This document shows positions 1 through 6,509 of a DNA stretch of 12,417 nt, piece after piece. The first letter of the stretch is position 1, and every line of letters starts with the position of its first letter. A program made the position numbers and the translations under genes. Source of the stretch: Candidatus Nitrosopolaris rasttigaisensis (lineage in GTDB: Archaea > Thermoproteota > Nitrososphaeria > Nitrososphaerales > Nitrososphaeraceae); contig CAKOFP010000355.1 of NCBI GenBank assembly GCA_933226995.1, forward strand, positions 1-12,417. The letters run 5' to 3'. Under the pieces are notes generated by a model. The model was given only the letters and a program-made list of their open reading frames with translations, did not search any database and had not been told where the DNA came from.

Positions 1-69
1 ATATACTACTCTAGGATTCCATGACGCCAATTGACGCACAAGATAAACGTTGTTTATTGTCATTCAGGG

Positions 70-77
70 TTTTTTTT
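70..77 (+). terminator. T-tract at left edge
   Basis: A run of eight T on the plus strand lies just beyond the 3' end of the minus-strand mutase gene. Archaeal termination needs mainly a T-tract on the coding strand, so this would end a plus-strand transcript entering from the left, outside the window. It does not serve the mutase gene, on whose strand it reads as A. Confidence 0.25.
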
Positions 78-84
78 GCCGAAT

Positions 85-1671
85 TTAAAATGCAATCTTC
101 GGTTCGAACATACCAAACACTTCTTTAAATACGTTGTTTATTTCACCCAGGGTCACGTTGCTTTTCACGGCGTTGATGATATGAGGCATCAAATTTTCGT
201 CAGGATTCTCCGCAGCCTTTTGGAGTGCGCTGATGGCGGCATCAGTCTTTATTTTATCACGGTTGTTCTTGAAATCCTTAAGCCGAGCAACTTGCCTTAT
301 TTCAATTTCATTATCTAACATACTTATCTTGGGTTCGACACCTTCAATATCTTGGAATTTGTTCACCCCGACGATAATGCGTTCAGCCGCGTCAACTTCC
401 TTTTTCAGTCTGTATGCGTTCTTCCTTATTTCGTCTTGAAAAAATCCTCTTTCGACAGCTGCCAACGCCCCGCCCATTCGATGAATTTTTTTCAAATATT
501 TTTCAACTTCCTCCTTGATTGTCTGGGTCAGGGATTCGATATAATAAGACCCGCCAACCGGATCGACTGTTTTAGTTACGCCCGTTTCTGCCCCGATAAT
601 CTGTTGCGTCCGGAGTGCCACTTTCACAGATTCTTCTGTTGGCAGAGCAAGGGCTTCGTCGCGAGAGTTTGTATGCAATGATTGACATCCACCTAGTACA
701 GCAGCTAACGCTTGTGTCGTGACCCTGACGATATTATTGTCGACTTGCTGAGCGGTTAATGATTCACCACTCGTCTGGACGTGAAACCGTAGATGGAGCG
801 ATTTTGCGTTCTTGGCATGAAAGATATCCTTCATTATTCTAGCATATATTTCCCTGGCAGCTCTAAATTTTGCGACCTCCTCAAAGAATTCCATTGTGCA
901 ACAAAAGAAAAATGATAATCTCTGGGCAAAGTCATCTATTTTAATTCCTCTATCTACACATGTGCTGATATATTCTATTGCGTTAGCAAAAGTGAAGGCC
1001 AATTCTTGAACAGCGGTGCAGCCTGCTTCCCTCATATGATAACCCGATATGCTGATCGGGTACCACTGCGGTACATGCTTGTAGCAATGCTCTATAGTGT
1101 CACCTATGAGTCTTATGGATGGCTTTGGAGGATAAATGTAGGTATTCCTGGCAATATACTCTTTCAAAATATCATTTTGTGTAGTGCCTCTTAACTTCCC
1201 CGGAGAAAAGCCTTGTAACTCAGCTACACTAATGTACAGTGAAAGTAGGGTTGACGCGGTTGAATTAATTGTCATAGATGTACTGACTTTATCCATCGGG
1301 ATACCCTCGAAGCACGTCACCATATCCTTGAGCGAGCTAATGGCAACGCCCGTCCTTCCGACTTCGCCTTCCGACTGTGAGTCATCCGAATCACGACCTG
1401 TTTGTGTAGGGAGGTCGAACGCTAAGGAAAGGCCTGTTTGGCCATGAGAAAGTAGGAATTTGAATCTATTGTTCGTCTCTTCCGCACTCCCAAAGCCGCT
1501 ATATTGCCGCATTGTCCATAAACGCTCCCGGTACATATCAGGATAAATTCCTCTCAAGTACGGAAATCTACCGGGTTCTTGGTCCTGAGTCTTTTTCCGT
1601 AGTGAATTCTTTTTGTAGACTTTCCTCACGGGGATGCCAGAATCTGTTTTAATTACGCTTGTCAGATTCAC
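85..1671 (-). CDS. mcmA: Methylmalonyl-CoA mutase, large (catalytic) subunit
   Basis: A 528-residue TIM-barrel subunit of adenosylcobalamin-dependent methylmalonyl-CoA mutase, interconverting (R)-methylmalonyl-CoA and succinyl-CoA. In thaumarchaea this is a late step of the 3-hydroxypropionate/4-hydroxybutyrate cycle. Family landmarks are clear: MRQYSGFG near residue 54, AFDLPTQTGRDSD near 84, STSMTIN near 130, NDILKEYIARNTYIYPP near 166, SGYHMREAG near 209 and QSLHTNSRDEALALPTEE in the second half. Aligned from memory to the Propionibacterium enzyme, Tyr57, Gln165, Arg175, Tyr211 and His212 match Tyr89, Gln197, Arg207, Tyr243 and His244. The retained Tyr/Arg pair that binds the substrate carboxylate favours methylmalonyl-CoA over isobutyryl-CoA. 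The B12-binding domain is absent, as expected for split archaeal enzymes, and is supplied by the gene at 2741. The start is GTG, directly abutting the TGA of the GTPase gene upstream; an AAGG motif sits in the end of that gene, implying coupled translation. Confidence 0.96.
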   Translation of the reverse strand: MNLTSVIKTDSGIPVRKVYKKNSLRKKTQDQEPGRFPYLRGIYPDMYRERLWTMRQYSGFGSAEETNNRFKFLLSHGQTGLSLAFDLPTQTGRDSDDSQSEGEVGRTGVAISSLKDMVTCFEGIPMDKVSTSMTINSTASTLLSLYISVAELQGFSPGKLRGTTQNDILKEYIARNTYIYPPKPSIRLIGDTIEHCYKHVPQWYPISISGYHMREAGCTAVQELAFTFANAIEYISTCVDRGIKIDDFAQRLSFFFCCTMEFFEEVAKFRAAREIYARIMKDIFHAKNAKSLHLRFHVQTSGESLTAQQVDNNIVRVTTQALAAVLGGCQSLHTNSRDEALALPTEESVKVALRTQQIIGAETGVTKTVDPVGGSYYIESLTQTIKEEVEKYLKKIHRMGGALAAVERGFFQDEIRKNAYRLKKEVDAAERIIVGVNKFQDIEGVEPKISMLDNEIEIRQVARLKDFKNNRDKIKTDAAISALQKAAENPDENLMPHIINAVKSNVTLGEINNVFKEVFGMFEPKIAF

Positions 1672-2595
1672 TCACCTTAACACTACTGCAGCCAGTTGTT
1701 CAGCAGCGACATATGGATCTAGTTCCTTATTTACTATTTTTTCAATAAAGTCGTGATACCTGTTATCTTCTCTGAGCATAGCAGAAACTTTTTCTTCAAC
1801 CATGTTTAAAACCATATCTCTTAACTCCACTTCCAGCATTCTTTTTTCCTGATCTCTATAATTATCTCCTTTACTCTGTAGTAGCTTATCAATATTAACA
1901 GCAACATCTTTAATTCCACTCCCCGTTTTAGCTGATGCTTTGATTACCACAGGCTTCCTAGGGGTGTCGCCTATCAAATCCGTGATAGAATTGTATAGAC
2001 TGGTCGAACCATCAAGGTCTCCTTTGTTAATAATATAGAGGTCTCCAACTTCTGTTAGGCCAGCTTTTATTGCTTGTATACTGTCACCAGTTTGTGGGCT
2101 CAAGACCACCGCAGTAATGTTAACCACGTTCGAAATCTGTACTTCCACTTGTCCTGCTCCTACGCTTTCCACTATTATCAAGCCATAGCCAGCTGCATCA
2201 AGAATCCTTATCACATTTCTCACCGATCTAGAAATTCCTCCTATTGCTCCCCGAGAAGCCAAGCTCCTCACAAAGACGTTTTGGTCATCCATGGTAGTTC
2301 GCATCCTTACTCTGTCTCCTAAGATTGCTCCGCCGGTGATGGGGCTTGTGGGATCGACTGCAATAATGGCTATCTTATATCCAAGGTCCTGAAAAGCTGG
2401 AACCAATTTTTCTATCAGAGAACTTTTTCCAGCACCACCAGCACCGGTGAATCCCACGGTCTTAGCGTTTCCTGTTTTATTAAATATTTGACGCAAGATT
2501 ATGTGAGAATCTGGTTCATCGTCATCTACGATGGAAATTGCTCTAGCGAGCGAGCGACGGTCGCCCTGAAAAAGACCCTCAACTATAGGATGCAC
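1672..2595 (-). CDS. meaB: MeaB/ArgK-type GTPase, mutase chaperone
   Basis: A 307-residue G3E-family P-loop GTPase of the MeaB/ArgK type. Such proteins gate cofactor loading and protect methylmalonyl-CoA mutase by ejecting damaged cobalamin. Visible motifs are a Walker A loop GFTGAGGAGKSS (residues 48-59), the DPTSPITGGAILGD segment (81-94), VESVGAGQVE (142-151, with the family's glutamate in the switch region) and NKGD (190-193) for guanine recognition. The C-terminal helical part is the dimerisation arm of this family. The P-loop GAGGAGKSS resembles that of the fused mutase IcmF more than the bacterial MeaB form GVPGAGKST. The start is GTG, with a GGAGA motif five bases upstream and an AT-rich TATA-like element about 28 bases upstream. 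It is first in a two-gene operon with the mutase large subunit, which supports the assignment over a generic arginine-transport kinase label. Confidence 0.93.
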   Translation of the reverse strand: MHPIVEGLFQGDRRSLARAISIVDDDEPDSHIILRQIFNKTGNAKTVGFTGAGGAGKSSLIEKLVPAFQDLGYKIAIIAVDPTSPITGGAILGDRVRMRTTMDDQNVFVRSLASRGAIGGISRSVRNVIRILDAAGYGLIIVESVGAGQVEVQISNVVNITAVVLSPQTGDSIQAIKAGLTEVGDLYIINKGDLDGSTSLYNSITDLIGDTPRKPVVIKASAKTGSGIKDVAVNIDKLLQSKGDNYRDQEKRMLEVELRDMVLNMVEEKVSAMLREDNRYHDFIEKIVNKELDPYVAAEQLAAVVLR

Positions 2596-2618
2596 AGTAT
2601 CTCCGATATAGATATACC

Positions 2619-2628
2619 AATATTAAAC
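2619..2628 (-). promoter_or_regulatory. TATA-like box for meaB-mcmA
   Basis: On the minus strand the sequence reads GTTTAATATT, centred about 28 bases before the GTG start of the GTPase gene. Initiation from it would leave a leader of a few bases and exclude the GGAGA motif at about 2602-2606. A second, weaker AT stretch at 2632-2640 would allow a slightly longer leader that keeps the motif. Confidence 0.4.
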
Positions 2629-2709
2629 ACTTCTAAAAAGAATATTCAAGATGTAAGTCACTAGAATCCGAGCTGCATATATGAGCAATAGAGACACAGC
2701 GGCGTTAAG

Positions 2710-2717
2710 TTTTAAAG
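2710..2717 (+). promoter_or_regulatory. TATA-like box for mutase small subunit
   Basis: TTTTAAAG is centred 27 bases before the ATG at 2741, the usual archaeal TATA-to-initiation distance, so the mRNA probably begins at or next to the start codon. It shares the 145-base divergent region with the meaB promoter. Confidence 0.55.
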
Positions 2718-2740
2718 TCTAGTTCTCGAATCTTTTCTGA

Positions 2741-3202
2741 ATGACCCCCGAACAACGAAAACCTCATCAGCACCAGCAACAACAACACCACAAAAGGATC
2801 AGAGTACTTGTTTCAAAGCTTGGACTGGACGGTCACGACAGAGGAGCTCTTGTGATTTGCAGAGCGCTGAGAGACGCCGGAATGGAGGTAATCTACTCTG
2901 GACTATTCTGTACTCCTGAGCGAGTCGCCAACACCGCCCTAGATGAGGACGTTGACGCGATTGCCATGAGCCTATTGAACGGGGCACATCTTGTTCTTTT
3001 TCCCAAGGTTGCAAGACTACTGAGGGAAAGAGGGGTAAACGACATTTTACTTATAGGAGGGGGAATAATTCCGGAGAGTGACAAACAGTCATTAGAACGT
3101 GAAGGAATTACTGGGAATTTCGGGCCAGGAACTCCTTTATCTACTGTAATCCAACACATCACAGCAAATATAAAAAAGTCCTCGGAGCACAGAAGCCCTT
3201 GA
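2741..3202 (+). CDS. Methylmalonyl-CoA mutase, small (B12-binding) subunit
   Basis: A 153-residue cobalamin-binding Rossmann-like domain. The signature DxHxxG is present as LDGHDRG (Asp30, His32, Gly35); His32 would be the lower axial ligand of base-off adenosylcobalamin. The downstream SLLNGAH segment (about 97-103) and LLIGGGIIPESD segment (about 122-133) complete the binding fold around the nucleotide tail. It pairs with the large subunit at 85-1671, which lacks this domain, to form one active site. Unlike many genomes, the two subunits are not in one operon: this gene is divergent from the GTPase-mutase pair. Residues 9-18 are almost entirely His and Gln, an unusual extension before the conserved core that starts near residue 19. 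The ATG at 2741 fits a leaderless transcript from the box at 2710. Confidence 0.95.
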   Translation: MTPEQRKPHQHQQQQHHKRIRVLVSKLGLDGHDRGALVICRALRDAGMEVIYSGLFCTPERVANTALDEDVDAIAMSLLNGAHLVLFPKVARLLRERGVNDILLIGGGIIPESDKQSLEREGITGNFGPGTPLSTVIQHITANIKKSSEHRSP

Positions 3203-3420
3203 CAATGACATGCATGATTTGGATGCTGTCGACATGACGCCTTCGTATAGATTACAAGAAAAATTCTGAATCACAAGATGCCGTTTTCAAATCGCCCCAT
3301 GTATTGCTACCTTCCGCAATCAGTCTAAACAAGCGCGATTGTTATTTATACGATTATCTGAAGTTAATTCTATCCGATAACAAAACTACCTGTTGTCCAG
3401 CTCGATCCAGGCCTTCAGCA

Positions 3421-3425
3421 TTTTT
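3421..3425 (+). terminator. Weak T-tract downstream of mutase small subunit
   Basis: Five T residues, about 220 bases after the small-subunit stop codon and shortly before the convergent response-regulator gene. It is the first T5 run on the plus strand in this gap. No convincing stem precedes it. Confidence 0.25.
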
Positions 3426-3451
3426 ATTAGACAAACACGACAAGGGCTGAC

Positions 3452-3847
3452 TTATCTGTCCAAATTCTGGCTGCGGGGTTTAGACACATTCAACTCATTT
3501 TTTATCTTCTTTGCTAAACTTGCTATTTCGATAGGTTTTCGAATAAAGCATTCTACCTCTAGAGAGGGAAAAACTTCTCTCAAGGCTTCGTAATATACTT
3601 CAAATGCAGTAATAAAGCATACTTTAACGCCGTTATCTATCTTCTCAAGTTCTTTATACAACTCGAAGCCATTCATTTTTGGCATCCTTACGTCCAGAAG
3701 TAATAGGTCATACTTAGAAGCTTCAAAATTCGATAATGCTTCAAGAGGATCGTTAAAAGTATCGACCTTGAACCCATCGCTTTCTAAACCCTTCTTGAAA
3801 GCCAAGGTAATACCAGAATCGTCATCCACAATTAAAATCTTTGTCAT
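3452..3847 (-). CDS. Stand-alone CheY-like receiver-domain response regulator
   Basis: A 131-residue single receiver domain. Visible residues are the acidic cluster DDD (8-10), phospho-acceptor Asp52 in LLLLDVRMP, Thr80 in FITAF and Lys104 in IRKP. These are the complete phosphorelay set, so the protein should accept phosphate from a histidine kinase, none of which lies in this window. No DNA-binding or enzymatic output domain follows, only a short basic tail of about 15 residues, so output must go through protein contact. The reading frame is open 15 codons further upstream, but the start at 3847 is preferred: MTKILIVDDD is the family's usual beginning, and a TATA-like box lies 26-28 bases before it. 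Starting further upstream would place the start codon at or before the likely initiation site. Downstream of, and codirectional with, the SIS-domain gene. Confidence 0.92.
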   Translation of the reverse strand: MTKILIVDDDSGITLAFKKGLESDGFKVDTFNDPLEALSNFEASKYDLLLLDVRMPKMNGFELYKELEKIDNGVKVCFITAFEVYYEALREVFPSLEVECFIRKPIEIASLAKKIKNELNVSKPRSQNLDR

Positions 3848-3870
3848 CGTCAATCGATAAATGACCATAC

Positions 3871-3883
3871 TTTTATAATTTAT
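3871..3883 (-). promoter_or_regulatory. TATA box of the response-regulator gene
   Basis: On the minus strand the sequence is ATAAATTATAAAA, with its core 26-28 bases before the ATG at 3847. This shows the regulator has its own promoter despite lying just behind the SIS gene, and fixes the start codon as leaderless. Confidence 0.6.
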
Positions 3884-3944
3884 GAAAAACACATAGAGGT
3901 GTTTATTAGGACGCGTTTAAGATTTTCGAACGCAGAGTAATTTT

Positions 3945-4907
3945 TTAGAATTCTGATCTTAGAGTGGAACCATAGATAAGTTTAGAACTAAGAGCTAGTA
4001 GTCTTTCATTTCTCAAGAAATAACAATCTTTTAGCAGATTTTTAACAGCTAGTTTAACCACATAGAGTTGCAGGAAGAAAATAGACTTTAATAAAGTTTC
4101 TATCATGCTCCGCTTTCGGCAGTCGACGTAGAGAGTCGAGACGCCCATTTTATCGAGCTGGTTCATGATTGTCTTGCATATTCTTAAGTCACATGTGTTG
4201 TTCCCGAGTATGATGATTCTATCATTACTCTTAATACTGAAAATTGGGGAATGACAGAATTCATCTAATGAATAGGCTAACGAGTGTATACCAAAAACTT
4301 CATTCATCTTTAGTGACCCGTATAAAGCAGCAGGAAATACTATGCCATTTCCCAGGAGTATGTATGAAGGAGATTTTTTAATTTTGTAGTTGGTTAAATA
4401 ATCAGCCAAAGCCATTGACTCATTGTATATTTTTTTAACATTGTTCAAGTTTACTTTGCACACTAAAGAAAGACAGCACAGCATAGAAGCAGTAAACCCT
4501 ATAGTACCAGAAGTTGGAATGCTGGTGCTTTTGTATCGGATTGAAATGAGTTCGTCAGAGCTTTTTGCGAGAGGGCTTTCTGGTCTTGTCGTTATTGCAA
4601 TGGTTTTTAGGGCGGACATATTTGCCACCCTAGCTGCTCGCATAGTAGCCTTTGTAGCGCCAGAGACTGATACGAGATATACCTTCCGATTCCTCACGAT
4701 AGCGGGATTCAGGACAATATCCATTGGGTAGCAACACCTAGCCTTATAGCCTGACACATACATTGCAATCAAAGACGCGACGTACGAGTCTCCAGAACCG
4801 GTAATAATGCTGTCATCAATGTCAGTTTGCGGTCGCGGAAATTCTAACTTTTCCAAGTCTTCTGTCTGGTATTCTATTTCTGTTTCCATTGCCTCAATAG
4901 AACGCAT
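3945..4907 (-). CDS. Double SIS-domain phosphosugar isomerase/deaminase-like protein
   Basis: A 320-residue protein with two sugar-isomerase (SIS) domains, like the isomerase half of GlmS and the AgaS/archaeal glucosamine-6-phosphate deaminase group (COG2222). SIS-1 shows ITGSGDSY (35-42), SVSGATKAT (80-88) and the ITTRPESPLAKSSDE segment. SIS-2 shows ILLGNG (183-188), KMNEVFGIHSLAYSLDEF (200-217) and HSP (219-221), where GlmS-type proteins have HGP. Phosphosugar isomerisation or deamination is likely; the exact sugar cannot be told. The N-terminal glutaminase domain of true GlmS is absent, so it cannot use glutamine by itself. The region at 1-30 is acidic and lacks the helical lead-in of longer homologues. 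ATG at 4907 has GGTGG about six bases upstream and a TATA-like box; Met7 (4889) is an alternative start. Divergent from the J-domain gene. Confidence 0.85.
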   Translation of the reverse strand: MRSIEAMETEIEYQTEDLEKLEFPRPQTDIDDSIITGSGDSYVASLIAMYVSGYKARCCYPMDIVLNPAIVRNRKVYLVSVSGATKATMRAARVANMSALKTIAITTRPESPLAKSSDELISIRYKSTSIPTSGTIGFTASMLCCLSLVCKVNLNNVKKIYNESMALADYLTNYKIKKSPSYILLGNGIVFPAALYGSLKMNEVFGIHSLAYSLDEFCHSPIFSIKSNDRIIILGNNTCDLRICKTIMNQLDKMGVSTLYVDCRKRSMIETLLKSIFFLQLYVVKLAVKNLLKDCYFLRNERLLALSSKLIYGSTLRSEF

Positions 4908-4931
4908 GCTACCACCAGAGATGGCCGGACA

Positions 4932-4940
4932 GATTTATTG
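4932..4940 (-). promoter_or_regulatory. TATA-like box for the SIS gene
   Basis: The minus strand reads CAATAAATC, centred about 29 bases before the ATG at 4907. This gives a leader of only a few bases, so the GGTGG near the start may not be fully transcribed. Confidence 0.4.
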
Positions 4941-4988
4941 CTTATCAGAATGCTAACAACCCGCTTCCAGTATTTGAATCCGTATAGA

Positions 4989-4997
4989 CATATTTAG
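4989..4997 (+). promoter_or_regulatory. TATA-like box for the J-domain gene
   Basis: CATATTTAG is centred 26 bases before the GTG at 5019, supporting this codon as the leaderless start. Confidence 0.5.
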
Positions 4998-5018
4998 CCG
5001 ACCTTCCTAGTATTAGAG

Positions 5019-5447
5019 GTGCCAAATTACTACGATATATTGGAGGTTAATAATCGTGCTTCTCAAGCTGAAATAAAAAAATCCTTCCGGAATCTTGCGT
5101 TGAAGTACCATCCTGATAAAAATAAAAATTCTGAAGACTCGAAGCATAAGTTTATGCAGATTATCGAAGCTTACGAAGCTCTCTTCGATGAGATCGCTAG
5201 ACGAGACTACGATAGCAAGACTAATCATGGCATGCATGATTATGCTTCTGCACGACCATGGATTCCTTCTGCTGACTTTGAACGAATATACAGCTATTCC
5301 GAGATCAAAAGAAGGTATAGAGACGGCAGCATTGGAGGTGGTATGTGGGACATCAGTGAGAGCGCTAGCGTGGGGTTATGGAAGGCGACTATGGTTTTAT
5401 TCGGTGGTTTGGGTGCAGTCGTTATATTGATAATGATATTTCATTAA
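5019..5447 (+). CDS. J-domain protein with C-terminal membrane anchor
   Basis: A 142-residue protein whose first 66 residues are a complete J domain: the opening YYDILEV, helix II basic residues, the HPD motif (31-33) that triggers Hsp70 ATP hydrolysis, and the closing RRDYDS. It lacks the Gly/Phe-rich, zinc-finger and substrate-binding regions of DnaJ proper, so it is a class C J-protein. Residues about 120-141 are an unbroken hydrophobic stretch (MVLFGGLGAVVILIMIF), i.e. a C-terminal transmembrane anchor that would place the J domain on the cytoplasmic face and recruit DnaK to the membrane. The linker contains aromatic and basic residues but no recognised domain. The start is GTG at 5019, fixed by the conserved beginning of the J domain and the TATA-like box 26 bases upstream. 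No chaperone partner gene is in the window. Confidence 0.9.
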   Translation: MPNYYDILEVNNRASQAEIKKSFRNLALKYHPDKNKNSEDSKHKFMQIIEAYEALFDEIARRDYDSKTNHGMHDYASARPWIPSADFERIYSYSEIKRRYRDGSIGGGMWDISESASVGLWKATMVLFGGLGAVVILIMIFH

Positions 5448-5452
5448 CTAAC

Positions 5453-5466
5453 TTATAGCTATTTAG
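5453..5466 (+). promoter_or_regulatory. Possible TATA element for the structured RNA
   Basis: TTATAGCTATTTAG lies just after the J-domain stop codon. Its two possible centres predict initiation near 5482-5489, slightly inside the 5' strand of the proposed outer stem, so the fit is imperfect. Confidence 0.25.
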
Positions 5467-5475
5467 TGATAAAAT

Positions 5476-5696
5476 GGGCTTCGGCCTTTACGGAACTCTT
5501 CGTCCAGGACAGACCCCGCATCACCGCGGATGATGGCTCAGCCTGTCCTATTGTGTCATTTGCGGACCGTGAAGTTTAGAGATCAGCCTGTAATTCAGGT
5601 TAGAGGTAGCAGAGATTTTGGGCCCATTTCTTGAGACGTCTGAGAAATGTGCCTTACTTATTTTCGAAGATGATGTTGTCCATCTCGATCGTTTTT
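5476..5696 (+). ncRNA. Candidate structured RNA of unknown family
   Basis: Complementary segments nest into a branched fold. The outer stem is 5476-5481 with 5620-5625 (GGGCUU/GGGCCC, including G-U pairs). A second stem is 5498-5505 with 5564-5574 (CUUC and GUCC against GGAC and GAAG, with a 3-base bulge). Inside it is a perfect 7-base stem, 5506-5512 with 5543-5549 (AGGACAG/CUGUCCU). A side hairpin 5585-5590/5596-5601 has loop UAAUU. After these come hairpins 5625-5631/5643-5649 (CAUUUCU/AGAAAUG) and 5664-5672/5681-5688, the latter followed by T5 at 5692-5696, like a transcript end. A GGC-UUCG-GCC hairpin (5477-5486) competes with the outer stem. No conserved RNase P, SRP or tRNA elements were found, so the family is unknown; the stretch could also be regulatory leader sequence or chance complementarity. 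Confidence 0.35.
5664..5696 (+). terminator. Hairpin followed by T5
   Basis: TCG-A-AGATG pairs with CATCT-CGA (eight pairs, one bulged A) around an 8-base loop, followed after three bases by TTTTT. It would end the candidate RNA or a read-through transcript from the J-domain gene. Confidence 0.35.
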
Positions 5697-5837
5697 AATC
5701 ACAATCATTAGTTTTTTAATTCATTTCGTGTCTCTAGAGAAACCAGACTTCGGATTTAGAATGGAATCACATCGATCAGCTAAGATAGGATTGGAATATG
5801 TAGACAAGAGAGCCGACGATTGATATAAAAGCAATCA

Positions 5838-5846
5838 AAATATAAG
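5838..5846 (+). promoter_or_regulatory. TATA box of the DUF192 gene
   Basis: AAATATAAG is centred 26 bases before the ATG at 5868, consistent with a leaderless mRNA. Confidence 0.6.
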
Positions 5847-5867
5847 AAAGAAATAAAGCCATTCTCC

Positions 5868-6395
5868 ATGATCATCCTGAGTGCAATTATTGGATCAACG
5901 TTAGTTGCTGCCATGGCTGGGATATCTTTATTTATCATGGCTAATTCTTCTACTACTCAGAACGGTTACACAAGCTCACACGATTTTCTTACTGGAATTT
6001 CAATACCTGCTAATCGATATTTGAAAGCCGATATCTCAGTAAATAGTTATAAGCTGATTGTAGATTTAGCACTCACCCAAGATCAACAAACAAAGGGTTT
6101 GGCCGTTAAAAATCACATGAACGAAAGTGAAGGAATGTTGTTTGTTTTTCAACAGCCCTCTAGGCCATCATTCTGGATGAAGGATATGAAGTTTCCGATT
6201 GATATAATATGGCTGGGCGCGAATCGTTCAGTTGTCTACATTGCTCCTAATTTGGAGCCATGCATGTCACAAAGCAATTGTCCAGGATACGTTCCTAACA
6301 GGGACTCTCTATACGTCCTAGAAACCACGGCTGGTTTTTCACATAGACACAACGTCACGGTTGGCACACAAACGAATTTCCAACTTGCAGGATGA
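5868..6395 (+). CDS. DUF192 family protein with N-terminal membrane segment
   Basis: A 175-residue protein: residues 3-25 form a hydrophobic membrane anchor or signal segment, then a Ser/Thr/Asn-rich linker, then a DUF192 domain (about 53-173). Family features visible are the KGLAVKNHMNESEGMLFVF region, FWMKDMKFPIDIIWL, the paired cysteines in EPCMSQSNCPGY and YVLETTAGF followed by a final beta strand ending in a VG turn. DUF192 is a small beta-rich fold of unknown molecular function, found secreted or membrane-tethered in bacteria and archaea. The topology predicts the domain outside the cytoplasmic membrane. The ATG at 5868 is favoured by the TATA box 26 bases upstream and by giving a complete hydrophobic segment. 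It appears to be a single-gene transcript, ending at the T6 run at 6441. Confidence 0.88.
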   Translation: MIILSAIIGSTLVAAMAGISLFIMANSSTTQNGYTSSHDFLTGISIPANRYLKADISVNSYKLIVDLALTQDQQTKGLAVKNHMNESEGMLFVFQQPSRPSFWMKDMKFPIDIIWLGANRSVVYIAPNLEPCMSQSNCPGYVPNRDSLYVLETTAGFSHRHNVTVGTQTNFQLAG

Positions 6396-6440
6396 TGGTC
6401 AGCATCTAAGGTCATAAGTCAGCTTCCCCAGATTCGAGAG

Positions 6441-6446
6441 TTTTTT
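6441..6446 (+). terminator. T6 terminator of the DUF192 gene
   Basis: Six T residues, 46 bases after the DUF192 stop codon and preceded by GATTCGAGAG. It is the first T-tract on this strand. Confidence 0.5.
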
Positions 6447-6509
6447 ATCATGCTTGTTGGCTACTACAATCCGAGAATAGTTGCCTTTTGTTATGACAAG
6501 ATCTCAGCA

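Larger units (their letters stand above)
5448..5867 (+). other. 420-base stretch without a protein gene
   Basis: Between the J-domain and DUF192 genes. The first half holds the candidate structured RNA described separately. After its terminator-like hairpin come a T6 run (5712-5717), a perfect 10-base palindrome TCTCTAGAGA (5731-5740) and the promoter of the DUF192 gene. Only a 20-codon open frame (5761-5823) is present and it shows no coding support. Confidence 0.6.

Noticed and set aside
101..112. GGTTCGAAC, similar to a tRNA T-loop
   Set aside because: It is the C-terminal codons (MFEP) of the mutase on the minus strand; no acceptor or anticodon stems surround it. A similar motif near 333 is also coding.
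3203..3451. Gap between the mutase small subunit and the response regulator, searched for an extra gene or RNA
   Set aside because: Only short imperfect dyads (for example GCAT/ATGC near 3212-3227) and a T5 run; no frame of note.
5551..5590. Segment resembling the 5S rRNA loop C region (TCATTTGCGGACCGTGAAGT)
   Set aside because: The similarity is short; the helix III partner strand that should lie just upstream is missing, and the enclosing stems and 150-base span do not fit 5S geometry.
5587..5615. CAGG...AGCAG pattern reminiscent of SRP RNA helix 8
   Set aside because: The tetraloop-closing stem and the GGAA-type elements are absent, and a separate simple hairpin explains the CCTG/CAGG part.
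5761..5823. 20-codon open frame starting ATG between the candidate RNA and DUF192
   Set aside because: No TATA box at the right distance, no ribosome-binding motif, and no recognisable peptide.
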